The position numbers and the translations under genes were made by a program. Of a stretch of 64,000 nt of DNA, positions 27,497 through 36,084 are shown piece after piece. The stretch comes from Bacillota bacterium (GTDB lineage Bacteria > Bacillota > Clostridia > Acetivibrionales > DSM-1351). The stretch lies in contig JAEZUC010000011.1 of assembly GCA_023443515.1 (NCBI GenBank), positions 37,262-101,261 on the forward strand, given 5' to 3'. The number at the start of each line of letters is the position of its first letter. The first letter of the stretch is position 1. The notes under the pieces are model-generated. The model was not told the origin of the DNA and did no database searches. It worked only from the letters and a program-made list of their open reading frames with translations.

Positions 27497-28078
27497 TCAG
27501 AACATATTCTTGATTATAATCTTATCAAAAGGAACATTTCCCTGTCTGGCAACAATGTCAACTATTTTTGCCTGATCTGCTTTAGATATCGCAGGAGCTT
27601 TTACAACAACATCTACACTTCCGTCTTCAGAAAATAATGCAATTGCATCATTAAAACCTTTTTCTTTGATCAGTGTTTCAATATTGGCCTCCTTCTGAGA
27701 TGTTTCAACTATTTTCATCATTTTTTCATACGCCTTGGATTTTGCATCCTTGCTGGCCATATCATCTTCATATAAACCTTTCATGGTTTCAATGTCCTTG
27801 TCTCTTGTAACATCCCTATCCATTTTGGCCTGGGCAAAAAAGTTGTTTGCTTCCTTTGATGCGGTTGCTGTTTTTTCTTCATCCCCGGTTGCTGCAGTGT
27901 CAATATTTCCCTTGTCTGATGCATCCTGATTATCTACATATACTGCATCGCCAATTTGAGCGGAGTCATCTTCGCTGTATTGTGAGGTTTTGTTGTAGTT
28001 GTACTGCAGATAGCCTGCTACTAACAGCATAAGTACAAGGGAAAGCACAATTATTTGTTTTCTTTTTAAAAAATTCAT
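27497..28078 (-). CDS. spoIIIAH: Stage III sporulation protein AH
   Basis: SpoIIIAH spans the mother-cell-derived membrane and binds forespore SpoIIQ to form the channel between the two cells. The 193-residue product has an N-terminal membrane segment (about 8-24), a linker rich in Asp/Ala/Thr, and a C-terminal YscJ/FliF-like ring-building domain (about 85-193) ending VPFDKIIIKNMF. GGAGGG precedes the ATG. It is last in the operon, after a 125-base gap from spoIIIAG. Confidence 0.93.
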   Translation of the reverse strand: MNFLKRKQIIVLSLVLMLLVAGYLQYNYNKTSQYSEDDSAQIGDAVYVDNQDASDKGNIDTAATGDEEKTATASKEANNFFAQAKMDRDVTRDKDIETMKGLYEDDMASKDAKSKAYEKMMKIVETSQKEANIETLIKEKGFNDAIALFSEDGSVDVVVKAPAISKADQAKIVDIVARQGNVPFDKIIIKNMF

Positions 28079-28203
28079 TACATAGACCCTCCTAACAATC
28101 TTTTAGTTTATTGTTTCTCCTTGGCTTTTCACCTAAAGGATTTTGCTCGTCTCACACATTATGTATATTCATGTATTTTTAAGTTTATTTCTATTTTTTT
28201 AAA

Positions 28204-28824
28204 TTACTTTTTATTTCTTTCAAAAACCTGTATCTTGTGGGAAGCCACCTCAAAAAGTGCTTCCGTAGCTTTTGCCAGACTACTTCTGACTTCTGCATCT
28301 CCGGCCCCGTCCGCAACTATGACAACACCTTTTACTTTCGGAAGCAACTCCTTTGTTATGTATGGTTTTTTTACCCCGTCGCTTTCTTCAAAAATGATGC
28401 TGTTTTCCCTGTCTGCCTGTTTAACTGATCTCGTACCTCCTTCCTTGTCTTTTTCCTGTGTGTCGCTTGTACTGTTTTTGGTGTTATAAGCCGGTACGGA
28501 TTCATTACCGGAATAAAAGGTTACCATAACACTCACCTTGCCTGCTCCTTTTATTTGAGTGAGGATAGATTCCAGATTTTTTTCCAGTTTATCCTTTGTT
28601 TCACCTTCCTTCTGGCTTAATGTTTCCACAGCCTCAGTCCCGTTTTTAGGCTGGGGGATAACCTTCTCGTTTTTCTTTGTTGTGCCTTGAAAAAATACAC
28701 TGCCTGCAATGAGTAAAATAATGCCTATAATTGCAACTATTACGGTATTCTGAATTATCTTCTTACTCCCTTCAGCAGTTATTCTTTTTTTCAGATCCGC
28801 TATAAGCTTACTAAATTTATACAT
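28204..28824 (-). CDS. spoIIIAG: Stage III sporulation protein AG
   Basis: The 206-residue protein has one membrane segment (about 27-46) and an extracellular region containing LEKNLESILTQIKGAGKVSVMVTF and LPKVKGVVIVADGAGDAEVRS, the SpoIIIAG ring-building motifs. SpoIIIAG forms a large ring in the channel complex. A 'GGTRS' segment in the variable linker is typical. GGAGGG precedes the ATG. Confidence 0.94.
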   Translation of the reverse strand: MYKFSKLIADLKKRITAEGSKKIIQNTVIVAIIGIILLIAGSVFFQGTTKKNEKVIPQPKNGTEAVETLSQKEGETKDKLEKNLESILTQIKGAGKVSVMVTFYSGNESVPAYNTKNSTSDTQEKDKEGGTRSVKQADRENSIIFEESDGVKKPYITKELLPKVKGVVIVADGAGDAEVRSSLAKATEALFEVASHKIQVFERNKK

Positions 28825-28879
28825 TTATATTCCCTCCTGCACCATTTATTCCGAAAATTTATAGGGTTATCCGAAATAA

Positions 28880-29521
28880 TTAATTTACTGTAACAACAAT
28901 ACTGTCCTTTCGTATTTCAAAGGATTTAGTTATGGCCTGTTTTACTTTTTCGGTTATTTTTTTACTCTCTTCATCTGCAGGTGCTTCTACTGCTTTATTC
29001 TTTTTACCCTTTATAAAGGGTAATGAAATATCAATCTTTTTAACAGGCATTATGGAATTTATTTTTACACTGTCCGATTGCTTTTTGCCACGTTTTATCT
29101 GCAGATTTACTTTAGTTATTTCACCGAATTTATTTGAAGAGTAGTCCTCATTGATTTCAACATCAGCTTTTGCTTGAGAAACTCCTTCTATTCTCTGTGC
29201 CTGTTCCTGTATACTGTTAATGACTTTTTCCTTGTACACCTGAGATACCTGTTGCATCTGCTTGTCCTTAAACAGTTTGCTACTTGCTTCCAGTTCATTT
29301 TTGTCAATGTACATGCTGTCGGATATAACATTCTGTCCAAGGTCAAAGTTCTTATTTTTGAGGGCTAAAAACGGGTTTATTACAGCAATAAGCAATATGA
29401 ACCCTGCTATAAGGCTTATTATTTTCTTTATTTTTCCTGACGGCATTATTATTTCAAATAAAACAAGGATGATCGTAATTGTTACAATGTTGATTATCCA
29501 ACTCCTTAAAAATTCCAGCAT
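28880..29521 (-). CDS. spoIIIAF: Stage III sporulation protein AF
   Basis: The 213-residue product begins with two membrane segments (about 5-24 and 31-51, with IIMPSGKIKKIISLIAGF between and within them), followed by a ring-building-like soluble domain ending in FEIRKDSIVVTVN. Length and operon position match SpoIIIAF, an integral part of the feeding-tube machinery. GGGAGG precedes the ATG. Confidence 0.93.
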   Translation of the reverse strand: MLEFLRSWIINIVTITIILVLFEIIMPSGKIKKIISLIAGFILLIAVINPFLALKNKNFDLGQNVISDSMYIDKNELEASSKLFKDKQMQQVSQVYKEKVINSIQEQAQRIEGVSQAKADVEINEDYSSNKFGEITKVNLQIKRGKKQSDSVKINSIMPVKKIDISLPFIKGKKNKAVEAPADEESKKITEKVKQAITKSFEIRKDSIVVTVN

Positions 29522-29535
29522 CCGAAAATCCTCCC

Positions 29536-30732
29536 TTATCTTATAGCTGCAGACATGTTTGTTGTGCTTATTACAATTGTTATCGCTATTAGAAACATTA
29601 CTGCTACAGCGGCTGTTACTCCCAAAATATATGTTAAAGACCCCGACATATCATTAAGGCAATTTGTGATTTTCTTATCAGATATAGGCTCTACAAATGC
29701 ACAGGCCAGCTTGTACAACACAACCATAGCAAGTATTTTCAAAAGCGGAGCAAGACATATTACCAGGATTCCTATCATGGCAATGAGTCCTGAAGCATTT
29801 TTAATTACCAGAGTACATCCTACAACCGTATCAGCTGCATCTGCCAGATACTTTCCAACTACAGGGATAAAGGTCCCCAGTGCAAACTTTGCTGTTTTAC
29901 TCGTCACTCCGTCTACCACTGCCCCCATTGAACCCTGTATTGATACGATCGCTATAAATATTGTAAGGATAAGCCCCAGTCCCCAGGTACATATTTGTTT
30001 CATAAAGCCTGCAAGCTTGGTTAGCTGTATCTTGTCGGAAATGTTATTTACGATATTAAGTATGGTCATAAGAAAAATCAAAGGAATAAAAAAATTCTTA
30101 ATTGCTGTTGCCCCTATTTCAATCAACATTACCAGTACAGGTTGGAAAACACCTGCCGAAGATATACTTCCTGATGTTGCCAGTAGTGTAATTAGCAACG
30201 GTATAATTGAATGCATAAACGACACCATATTATCAATGATATCCATACACATTTTCATTGCTGTACTGAAGCTTACCATCAATACCGAGACCAATACTAT
30301 ATAGCACACAAAAAAAGCAATTTCGCCTACGCTTTCACTAAGAAATGAATTTTGCAGGTTTTTCAGTATTGCGCATATAATGCAAAGGATTATTATCTTT
30401 ATTAATATATCTACATTTAAAAATACTTCTTTCAGAAGATACCTGATTATTCTGTTAATAACTCCTGTGAAGCTGAAATTCAAATCTCCCTTTGCTGCCT
30501 GAGATACAATTTTTCCGGGATCGAAATCCGGAAAAAGTTCTTGTGAATCTTCCCCGTAGTACTTCCTTACATTGTCACTTATACCAGAGTTATCCTTTAG
30601 TTGATCGTCAAGAATCTTTGCATTTTCAGTACCGCTGTCATTTTTTCCCTGCACTGTCTCTGCATGTATACAAAAAGGGAAGAAAACTGTTATAAGTAAT
30701 AAAACTGCAAATACAAGTTTTTTAAGTTTCAT
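29536..30732 (-). CDS. spoIIIAE: Stage III sporulation protein AE
   Basis: The 398-residue polytopic membrane protein has a signal peptide (about 1-24), an N-terminal hydrophilic section and about eight membrane helices. SpoIIIAE is required for the mother cell-forespore channel. It shows VDILIKIIILCIICAILKNL and KTAKFALGTFIPVVGKYLADA-like family features. GGAGG precedes the ATG. Confidence 0.94.
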   Translation of the reverse strand: MKLKKLVFAVLLLITVFFPFCIHAETVQGKNDSGTENAKILDDQLKDNSGISDNVRKYYGEDSQELFPDFDPGKIVSQAAKGDLNFSFTGVINRIIRYLLKEVFLNVDILIKIIILCIICAILKNLQNSFLSESVGEIAFFVCYIVLVSVLMVSFSTAMKMCMDIIDNMVSFMHSIIPLLITLLATSGSISSAGVFQPVLVMLIEIGATAIKNFFIPLIFLMTILNIVNNISDKIQLTKLAGFMKQICTWGLGLILTIFIAIVSIQGSMGAVVDGVTSKTAKFALGTFIPVVGKYLADAADTVVGCTLVIKNASGLIAMIGILVICLAPLLKILAMVVLYKLACAFVEPISDKKITNCLNDMSGSLTYILGVTAAVAVMFLIAITIVISTTNMSAAIR

Positions 30733-30792
30733 TGGTAAATTTCCTCCAAGGCTGAAAGCAGCCGTTTAACGTGATGTATGTCGGATACCATG

Positions 30793-31179
30793 CTATGGCA
30801 TCAGTTTTACTACCAGGTCCAGGAGTGATGTTATTATTGGTACTGCCAGAACTACTATGGTAACCTTACCTGCAAGTTCTATTTTAGATGCAATTGACGA
30901 CTCTCCGGCATCTTTGCAAACCTCTGCACCAAACTCTGAAATATATGCAATTCCCACTATTTTAAGCAGAATAGCAATATATGTAGAGTCTATGTCAGCC
31001 TTCTGACTGAAGGTTTTTATAAAATCTATGACTGCGGATAGCTTGACTGCCACTAACATAAATATGAGAATCCCGGTAATAATACTTACCTGCAAAGCAA
31101 GCTCCGGTTTTTGTGCTTTTATGACAGATGAAAGTGCTACCGCAACTATACCAATACAAACAATCTGAAGTATGTCCAT
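30793..31179 (-). CDS. spoIIIAD: Stage III sporulation protein AD
   Basis: This 128-residue membrane protein has four hydrophobic segments, and its IVGIAYISEFGAEVCKDAGE segment is characteristic of SpoIIIAD. It is related in fold to the paralogous SpoIIIAC, which precedes it. GAGGG lies upstream of the ATG. Confidence 0.95.
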   Translation of the reverse strand: MDILQIVCIGIVAVALSSVIKAQKPELALQVSIITGILIFMLVAVKLSAVIDFIKTFSQKADIDSTYIAILLKIVGIAYISEFGAEVCKDAGESSIASKIELAGKVTIVVLAVPIITSLLDLVVKLMP

Positions 31180-31212
31180 ATCATATGTACCCTCGTATCC
31201 ATAATGCTTTTG

Positions 31213-31407
31213 TTAGAACTGAAACATGGTTTTTACCGCCTCAAAAAGACCCGCAATCTGTTTTGATACCATTAAGAGGACAACTACTATTCCTGCCAGA
31301 GTAGTCATCATAGCCTGTTCTTCCCTTCCACATCTGGTTAAAACCTGGTTTAATACCGAAACTAATATGCCTATTGCTGCAATTTTAAATATGAGATCGA
31401 CTTCCAT
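31213..31407 (-). CDS. spoIIIAC: Stage III sporulation protein AC
   Basis: The 64-residue protein has two membrane segments (about 5-20 and 33-52) with VLNQVLTRCGREEQAMMTTL between and around them, the SpoIIIAC pattern. AGGAGTGGAG precedes the ATG. Confidence 0.95.
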   Translation of the reverse strand: MEVDLIFKIAAIGILVSVLNQVLTRCGREEQAMMTTLAGIVVVLLMVSKQIAGLFEAVKTMFQF

Positions 31408-31427
31408 AAAACTCCACTCCTTTGTAC

Positions 31428-31946
31428 CTAAAATAATACAACTACTATTGCCAATCCGCTTAGTACTCCAAGGCTTTTGTACATTTTTTCATTTTTTTGT
31501 CTCATCTGCTCTGCTTTCATTTCCTGAAGTTTCAGTTGGGATGAGACAAGCTTTATATTGTTAATCTGGCCTTCCAGATCTGAACTGCCAAGCATTTTAC
31601 CGAAAGTAATCAAGATGGCCTTGTCTTCCTTATTCAAACCCAGTTTTGAGTAGGTGTTCTCCACAGCTTTTTCCCATGCGGTGTCTGCTGTTATTCCGGG
31701 CAAAGAGAGGTTTTCGGCCGCTTCCTTGAATATCATAGATGCATCTGTTTTGGAGCTTGTATATATTCTCTCAAAGGACTGTGCCAACAAATTTGACAAG
31801 TAGCTTATCTCATTCTCCAGCATTTGCAGCAGTACTTGAAGCTCTCTTAATACTTTAGGTCTCTTCGAGCAGTCTGCTGCAAGACAAAAACCTATAAGGC
31901 TGGTGGCACATATGAGGAGTACAGAACCGATAATTTTTATAATCAT
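31428..31946 (-). CDS. spoIIIAB: Stage III sporulation protein AB
   Basis: SpoIIIAB is a GspF-like membrane protein that partners the SpoIIIAA ATPase. I start it at the ATG at 31944-31946, giving 172 residues, the usual length, because GGGAG lies seven bases upstream. The longer frame would overlap spoIIIAA. The product has an N-terminal membrane segment, the RPKVLRELQVLLQMLENEI segment and a C-terminal membrane segment (SLGVLSGLAIVVVLF). Confidence 0.93.
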   Translation of the reverse strand: MIIKIIGSVLLICATSLIGFCLAADCSKRPKVLRELQVLLQMLENEISYLSNLLAQSFERIYTSSKTDASMIFKEAAENLSLPGITADTAWEKAVENTYSKLGLNKEDKAILITFGKMLGSSDLEGQINNIKLVSSQLKLQEMKAEQMRQKNEKMYKSLGVLSGLAIVVVLF

Positions 31947-31959
31947 TTCATTGCTCCCT

Positions 31960-32955
31960 TCACGACGATAGCCGATAAATAGGCGCCAAACCGACATCTA
32001 CAACCTCTTCCAAGGTGCCGGGCCCATTTCTGGAACTAAGTACTATGTACCTTTCAAATGCAGCTGATTTAATCAAAGAAAGCAATTCATCCCTCATTTT
32101 AAGCTCTGTTATGTTATAACCGTGTGCTGATGCTATTATTTTTATGCCCGAGTTCAGCACCTTCAAAATTGCCTCCCTGTCTCCATGTGTTCCTATTTCA
32201 TCTGTGATTATTATTCCTGGCGACATGCTCCTTAAAAGCATTTCCATACCCAAGGCTTTAGGGCAACCATCCATTACATCCGTTCTATATCCCACATCAC
32301 TTTGGGGAACACCCTTGCAGCATGCAGCGATTTCAGACCTCTCATCAACTATTCCAACCTTCAAACCTTCAAAGCCGTATTCCGACTCTCCGCTGCTCAA
32401 CATTCTGGCTAGATCCCTGAGTATAGTAGTTTTTCCACATTGGGGTGGCCCTATGATAAGTGTATTATATATGTCGGAGTTGTTTTTAATTATGTAATTT
32501 ATTATATGGGTCGCACATCCCTTGACCTCTTTTGCTATACGTATGTTTATCCCATTAAAATCCTTTATATTTCTGATTTTACCATCCTGAAGTACAACCT
32601 TACCGCTGATACCTACTCTGTGTCCCCCACGCAAAGTCAGATAGCCTGATTTTATTTCATCCTGATATGCATAAATGGAATTCTCACTCATAAGTTCCAG
32701 CGTTTTGACTATCTCCCATTGGTCTACAATATATGCCTCGTTTAATGACCTTGTCAGCCTGCCATTTCGGGTCACAAACCAGTCTTTGTTTTTATAAAAA
32801 GTCATCAAGGGCTTTCCTGCCCGCAATCTTATTTCTTCCAGATTGTTCAGTTCATTAAGGTTTATGTTTTGAATTACAGCCCTGATACCGGGAATAAGAA
32901 AAGGCAGTATTTCGCCTTCAACAGATTTTGTTTCAGAAAATTGTGCGGTAGTCAT
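31960..32955 (-). CDS. spoIIIAA: Stage III sporulation protein AA (secretion-type ATPase)
   Basis: The 331-residue mother-cell ATPase powers the channel complex and resembles secretion ATPases. It shows LRGGHRVGISGKVVLQDGKI, Walker A GPPQCGKTTILRDLAR, VGIVDERSEIAACCKGVPQ and SPGIIITDEIG (Walker B region). AAGGAG precedes the ATG. It is first in the operon, with a palindrome in its leader. Confidence 0.96.
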   Translation of the reverse strand: MTTAQFSETKSVEGEILPFLIPGIRAVIQNINLNELNNLEEIRLRAGKPLMTFYKNKDWFVTRNGRLTRSLNEAYIVDQWEIVKTLELMSENSIYAYQDEIKSGYLTLRGGHRVGISGKVVLQDGKIRNIKDFNGINIRIAKEVKGCATHIINYIIKNNSDIYNTLIIGPPQCGKTTILRDLARMLSSGESEYGFEGLKVGIVDERSEIAACCKGVPQSDVGYRTDVMDGCPKALGMEMLLRSMSPGIIITDEIGTHGDREAILKVLNSGIKIIASAHGYNITELKMRDELLSLIKSAAFERYIVLSSRNGPGTLEEVVDVGLAPIYRLSS

Positions 32956-32984
32956 GTGTTAATCATCTCCTTGCTTTTCTTTTG

Positions 32985-33004
32985 TTAACACGTTCTCGTG
33001 TTAA
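32985..33004. repeat. 20-bp palindrome in the spoIIIA leader
   Basis: TTAACACG and CGTGTTAA flank TTCT, giving perfect 8-bp arms. The site is 30-50 bases upstream of the spoIIIAA start codon. It could be an operator for a sporulation repressor or activator, or a leader hairpin. A weak SigE-like pair lies just upstream (ATATAT and CGTATATG) but I do not claim it. Confidence 0.55.
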
Positions 33005-33090
33005 ATACCTGCCTGAATGTCATATACGAAATTGATTTATTTATATATATTAGGCTTTGTCCAACTTTATGACTAAAAATAAAAATAGAT

Positions 33091-33131
33091 AAAAACCCGA
33101 TAGAACCTTTTTATGGCTCTATCGGGTTTTT
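33091..33131 (-). terminator. Terminator of the GntR/ABC operon
   Basis: A perfect 14-bp stem (AAAAACCCGATAGA/TCTATCGGGTTTTT) has T runs on both strands. It ends the minus-strand ABC operon and would also work rightwards. Confidence 0.9.
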
Positions 33132-33163
33132 GTTAAAAACTAGTTGATGTTTTAAGTTTACTG

Positions 33164-33991
33164 TTACCTCAAGGACACCTTCTTATTCATTAGTCTGCCT
33201 GTCATATAGAATAGAACAAATACCATTATTACATCAAATGCATATCCGCCCAGACCAATAACCATATTCGAAGGATTCGGGTTATTATTTACGTTTTCCA
33301 TTAAATATCCAACCATATTCTGCGTAGTTATGGAAATATCAAAACTGCCTGTCAGACTGACGGATAGTGAAAAAGGAATTATTATGGTAAGTATAGCCTC
33401 TACTATCTTTAATGCTACATTTGTAGCAAGGAACAGTAAAATTGCTGCTCCTGCTGAACCAACATTATAAAATGCAGGACGATTTGCCATGGTTATTGAG
33501 AAGTAAATCTGGCTCATCAAATACAGTATTGATATAAAGACCATAGGTATAATTGCATATATAAACTTCCCCATACCAGTTCTTTCTATTTCATCCAGAA
33601 CTGATGACCACACTTTTTCATCAACCCCCAGCCCGTGTAATGCCACATAGAATGCTCCCAAGCAAACTACAACGCTCATTATCATCCAAACAAAAGATAC
33701 TATTGATTTTGCAACAAGATGAAGATGCGGTTTTAATGGTAATGTAAAGCTCAGATATCCTTCGTTTGAATAAAGGTTTTTATAGAATCTAAGGCATATG
33801 ACTACCAAAGTTACAACAAATACTGCAATTCCAACCAATAACAGAAGCACTGACGATGTTACCGTAAACCACCCCAACTCCAGTTTTTCGGCTAACAAAG
33901 ACAATCCCGCCAAAACTGCTGTGATTGCATAAAAGAAAGGTATTATTCTTGATGTGTCTTTAATCTCATATTTTAACAATTTTCCTAACAT
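33164..33991 (-). CDS. ABC transporter membrane subunit
   Basis: The 275-residue protein has six hydrophobic segments (about 18-38, 40-65, 92-118, 143-165, 178-205 and 245-268) and no signal peptide, which fits an ABC-2-like permease. The N-terminal MLGKLLKYEIKDTSRIIPFF is typical of permeases paired with YtrA-regulated ATPases. Its 5' end overlaps the ATPase gene by seven bases. Substrate is unknown; antibiotic or peptide efflux is usual for such operons. Confidence 0.85.
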   Translation of the reverse strand: MLGKLLKYEIKDTSRIIPFFYAITAVLAGLSLLAEKLELGWFTVTSSVLLLLVGIAVFVVTLVVICLRFYKNLYSNEGYLSFTLPLKPHLHLVAKSIVSFVWMIMSVVVCLGAFYVALHGLGVDEKVWSSVLDEIERTGMGKFIYAIIPMVFISILYLMSQIYFSITMANRPAFYNVGSAGAAILLFLATNVALKIVEAILTIIIPFSLSVSLTGSFDISITTQNMVGYLMENVNNNPNPSNMVIGLGGYAFDVIMVFVLFYMTGRLMNKKVSLR

Positions 33992-34683
33992 TTGAACACC
34001 TCCTCAAAAAGCTCTTCTACTGATTTACCCTCTGTCTGACGAATATTATCTACCGTATCATCTACCAGAATTCTCTTATCTCCTACCATGATTACTCTGT
34101 CAAATATTCTTTCAACATCGTTTATGAGATGTGTTGAAAGAAGAACTACAGAATCCTCTGAGTAATTGTTCAGAATAATGTCAAGCATTGCTTTACGTGA
34201 TGCGGGGTCCAGTCCTCCAAGAGGTTCATCAAGCAAATATACCTTTGCTTTTCTTGACATTACAAGGATCAGCTGAACTTTTTCCTGCATGCCCTTTGAC
34301 ATGCTTTTAATCTTTTGATTAGGATCAAGCTTGAATTGAGAAAGCATTTGCTGTGCCTTCTCCTTGTCAAAGTCAGAATAGAAATCTTCGAAAAAATCCA
34401 AAGCCTCCTTAGCTTTTAAATTTTCACCAAGATAAGTTTTTTCAGGTAAATAGGACACAATGGATTTTGTAAACTCGTCAGGTGCTCTTCCGTCAATAAG
34501 AACCTGTCCTTCATAATCCTTTATAAGACCTGCAATTATCTTGATCATAGATGTCTTGCCACATCCGTTAGGCCCTAACAGTCCGACTATTGTCCCACTT
34601 TCCAATGAAAGAGACACATTTTCCAGAACCTTCTTTGAACCATACTTCTTATTCAGAGAATTTATTTCTATTACCTTACTCAT
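33985..34683 (-). CDS. ABC transporter ATP-binding subunit
   Basis: The 232-residue nucleotide-binding subunit shows Walker A (GLLGPNGCGKTSMIKI), the signature SMSKGMQEKVQLIL (degenerate relative to LSGGQ, as in other YtrB-like ATPases), Walker B (VYLLDEPLGGLDP) and the switch His (LLSTHLINDVE). Overlaps with both neighbours show a tightly coupled operon. Confidence 0.93.
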   Translation of the reverse strand: MSKVIEINSLNKKYGSKKVLENVSLSLESGTIVGLLGPNGCGKTSMIKIIAGLIKDYEGQVLIDGRAPDEFTKSIVSYLPEKTYLGENLKAKEALDFFEDFYSDFDKEKAQQMLSQFKLDPNQKIKSMSKGMQEKVQLILVMSRKAKVYLLDEPLGGLDPASRKAMLDIILNNYSEDSVVLLSTHLINDVERIFDRVIMVGDKRILVDDTVDNIRQTEGKSVEELFEEVFKC

Positions 34684-35065
34684 TATTGAGCCCTCCTTTT
34701 TCGATATCAGCTAATCTGATTGATACTACATATATTATTTCTTCTTTCTTGTAACCCAGCTTCTTCATGAGGTTGTAGTAATTCCCGGTATACTCTTCAG
34801 CCATCTCATCACGTGCTTTTTTTATTTTTTCCTCGTCCTGTGAAACATATCTTCCGGATGTCCTTTCGGTGTACAGCAGGCCCTCCCTTTCAAGCTCAGA
34901 CAAGGCCTTTTGCATGGTATTGGGATTAACTGAAAATTCTACAGCCAGTTCCCTGACCGATTGAAGTCTTTGCCCTGCTTCCCACAGCCCTGATACAATC
35001 TTTAACTTTACTTCATTCATTATTTGTATATATATAGGAACATTTGATGAAAAATCATTTGCCAT
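34676..35065 (-). CDS. GntR-family repressor, YtrA type
   Basis: The 129-residue protein has a winged helix (PIYIQIMNEVKLKIVSGLW, QRLQSVRELAVEFSVNPNTM, SELEREGLLYTERTSGRYVS) and a short C-terminal dimerisation tail, as in YtrA rather than long ligand-binding GntR proteins. Such proteins repress their own ABC operon. Start is the ATG at 35063-35065, with GGAGG seven bases upstream. The operator is probably the palindrome at 35506-35555. Confidence 0.92.
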   Translation of the reverse strand: MANDFSSNVPIYIQIMNEVKLKIVSGLWEAGQRLQSVRELAVEFSVNPNTMQKALSELEREGLLYTERTSGRYVSQDEEKIKKARDEMAEEYTGNYYNLMKKLGYKKEEIIYVVSIRLADIEKGGLNNE

Positions 35066-35085
35066 CAATCCACCTCCTGTTGCAG

Positions 35086-35493
35086 CTATTTATCATTGTC
35101 TTCATCTGCCTTTCCCCATGTAATCTTATAACTTCCGGAATGTTTGTGCCCTTGGACTTTCAGTTTGTAGTCGCCTGCCTTATCCAGTGTTACTACAAAT
35201 GAGGATGTAGGTACATCCTTCCCCTTATAGACACTTTCTCCATCTTTATCAGTAATTGAAATGTCTAGCTTTCCTTTGTTTGAGACAATATCCACATTTA
35301 CGTCAATAGGATTGGCCTCTTTTACTTTAATAGAAGTGGCTTTGTATCCGTTAAATCTTTCATAGCTCATGGACATCATATTTGGGGTATTATTCTCAAC
35401 AGATTTTAAAGTGCTATAGCTACCATAAGTACATCCGCTTATTAGCAGTAGTGTTGCTACAATTACAAATAAAATCAATTTTCTATTTATCAT
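35086..35493 (-). CDS. Small lipoprotein
   Basis: The 135-residue product has a lipoprotein signal peptide with lipobox LLISGC (Cys21), then a soluble beta-rich domain with VNVDIVSNKGKLDISITDKDG and FVVTLDKAGDYKLKVQGHKHSG, reminiscent of pre-peptidase C-terminal domains. It is the first gene of the GntR/ABC operon. It may bind a ligand for, or shield, the transporter. Function is unknown. Confidence 0.82.
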   Translation of the reverse strand: MINRKLILFVIVATLLLISGCTYGSYSTLKSVENNTPNMMSMSYERFNGYKATSIKVKEANPIDVNVDIVSNKGKLDISITDKDGESVYKGKDVPTSSFVVTLDKAGDYKLKVQGHKHSGSYKITWGKADEDNDK

Positions 35494-35505
35494 TAACTAC
35501 TCCCC

Positions 35506-35555
35506 TTTAAGTTGTATTATTGTATTAAGTGATTAATACAATAATACAACTTAAA
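35506..35555. promoter_or_regulatory. 50-bp perfect palindrome, probable GntR operator
   Basis: Two 22-bp arms (core AAGTTGTATTATTGTATTA, 35509-35527, and its exact complement at 35534-35552, each extended by three paired bases) flank AGTGAT. The site contains the -10 box of the operon promoter and ends at the ribosome binding site of the lipoprotein gene. Dimeric YtrA-like repressors use such sites. Confidence 0.85.
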
Positions 35556-35569
35556 TATACCTGTGTCAA
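35541..35569 (-). promoter_or_regulatory. Promoter of the lipoprotein/GntR/ABC operon
   Basis: TTGACA (35564-35569) and TATTAT (35541-35546) are separated by exactly 17 bases, a near-perfect SigA promoter. The -10 element lies within the palindrome, so a bound repressor would block it. Confidence 0.85.
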
Positions 35570-35584
35570 TATCAAACCACAAAA

Positions 35585-35618
35585 AAAAGCTTCCAACAAA
35601 AATTTGTTGGAAGCTTTT
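35585..35618 (-). terminator. Terminator after the CD1247-like gene
   Basis: A perfect 16-bp stem (AAAAGCTTCCAACAAA and its complement) with a two-base loop, followed by a T run on the minus strand, lies 15 bases after the stop codon. Confidence 0.9.
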
Positions 35619-35632
35619 AATACTATATTAAA

Positions 35633-36052
35633 TTAGTTTTCATCATGATCATGTCCGCAACCGCAACCACATCCATCATCATCACATTCACAATCCCATT
35701 CCAATTCAATCTTCTCGTGGCAATGCGGACATTCTATGGTTTCAGCATCTTCATCGATCATTTCAAGATCAACCTCGATTTTTTCTCCACAACTAGGGCA
35801 TTCAATTTCTTCAAACTCGATGTCATCCTCATCATAAATAAGTTTTTCAATGTCTGCAAGACCCTCATCTATACTGTCTACCTGCTCACCAAGGTCATCT
35901 TGAATTTCCTCAATATCTTCAATTGCAAGTGAAATGTCATCAAGTACATCGATTATAGCGTTTAACAGCTTTCCTTCATTGGTTGAATCGTTAATCTTCA
36001 TACCCTCTGCCAAACCTTTAATGAATGCTACACGTTCGCTTATATAGCTCAT
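35633..36052 (-). CDS. CD1247-like protein with zinc-ribbon and metal-rich tail
   Basis: The 139-residue protein has a helical acidic N-terminus (MSYISERVAFIKGLAEGMKI, the CD1247 N-terminal pattern) and a tandem Cys pair motif (CPSCGEK...CPHCHEK, about 87-113). The extreme tail (about 119-139) is dense in Cys, Asp and His (CECDDDGCGCGCGHDHDEN). The Cys pairs suggest a zinc ribbon. The tail could bind further metal. Role unknown. It sits just downstream of efp and may be cotranscribed. Confidence 0.85.
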   Translation of the reverse strand: MSYISERVAFIKGLAEGMKINDSTNEGKLLNAIIDVLDDISLAIEDIEEIQDDLGEQVDSIDEGLADIEKLIYDEDDIEFEEIECPSCGEKIEVDLEMIDEDAETIECPHCHEKIELEWDCECDDDGCGCGCGHDHDEN

Positions 36053-36084
36053 ATTTACCTCCTCATTACCACTTTGGTATTTTA

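Noticed and set aside
29555..30304. 249-codon open frame on the plus strand
   Set aside because: It lies entirely antisense to spoIIIAE, has no ribosome binding site and has the low-complexity residue makeup of an antisense shadow.
31946..31997. Longer N-terminus for SpoIIIAB
   Set aside because: It would overlap spoIIIAA and lacks a ribosome binding site; the downstream ATG gives the family length.
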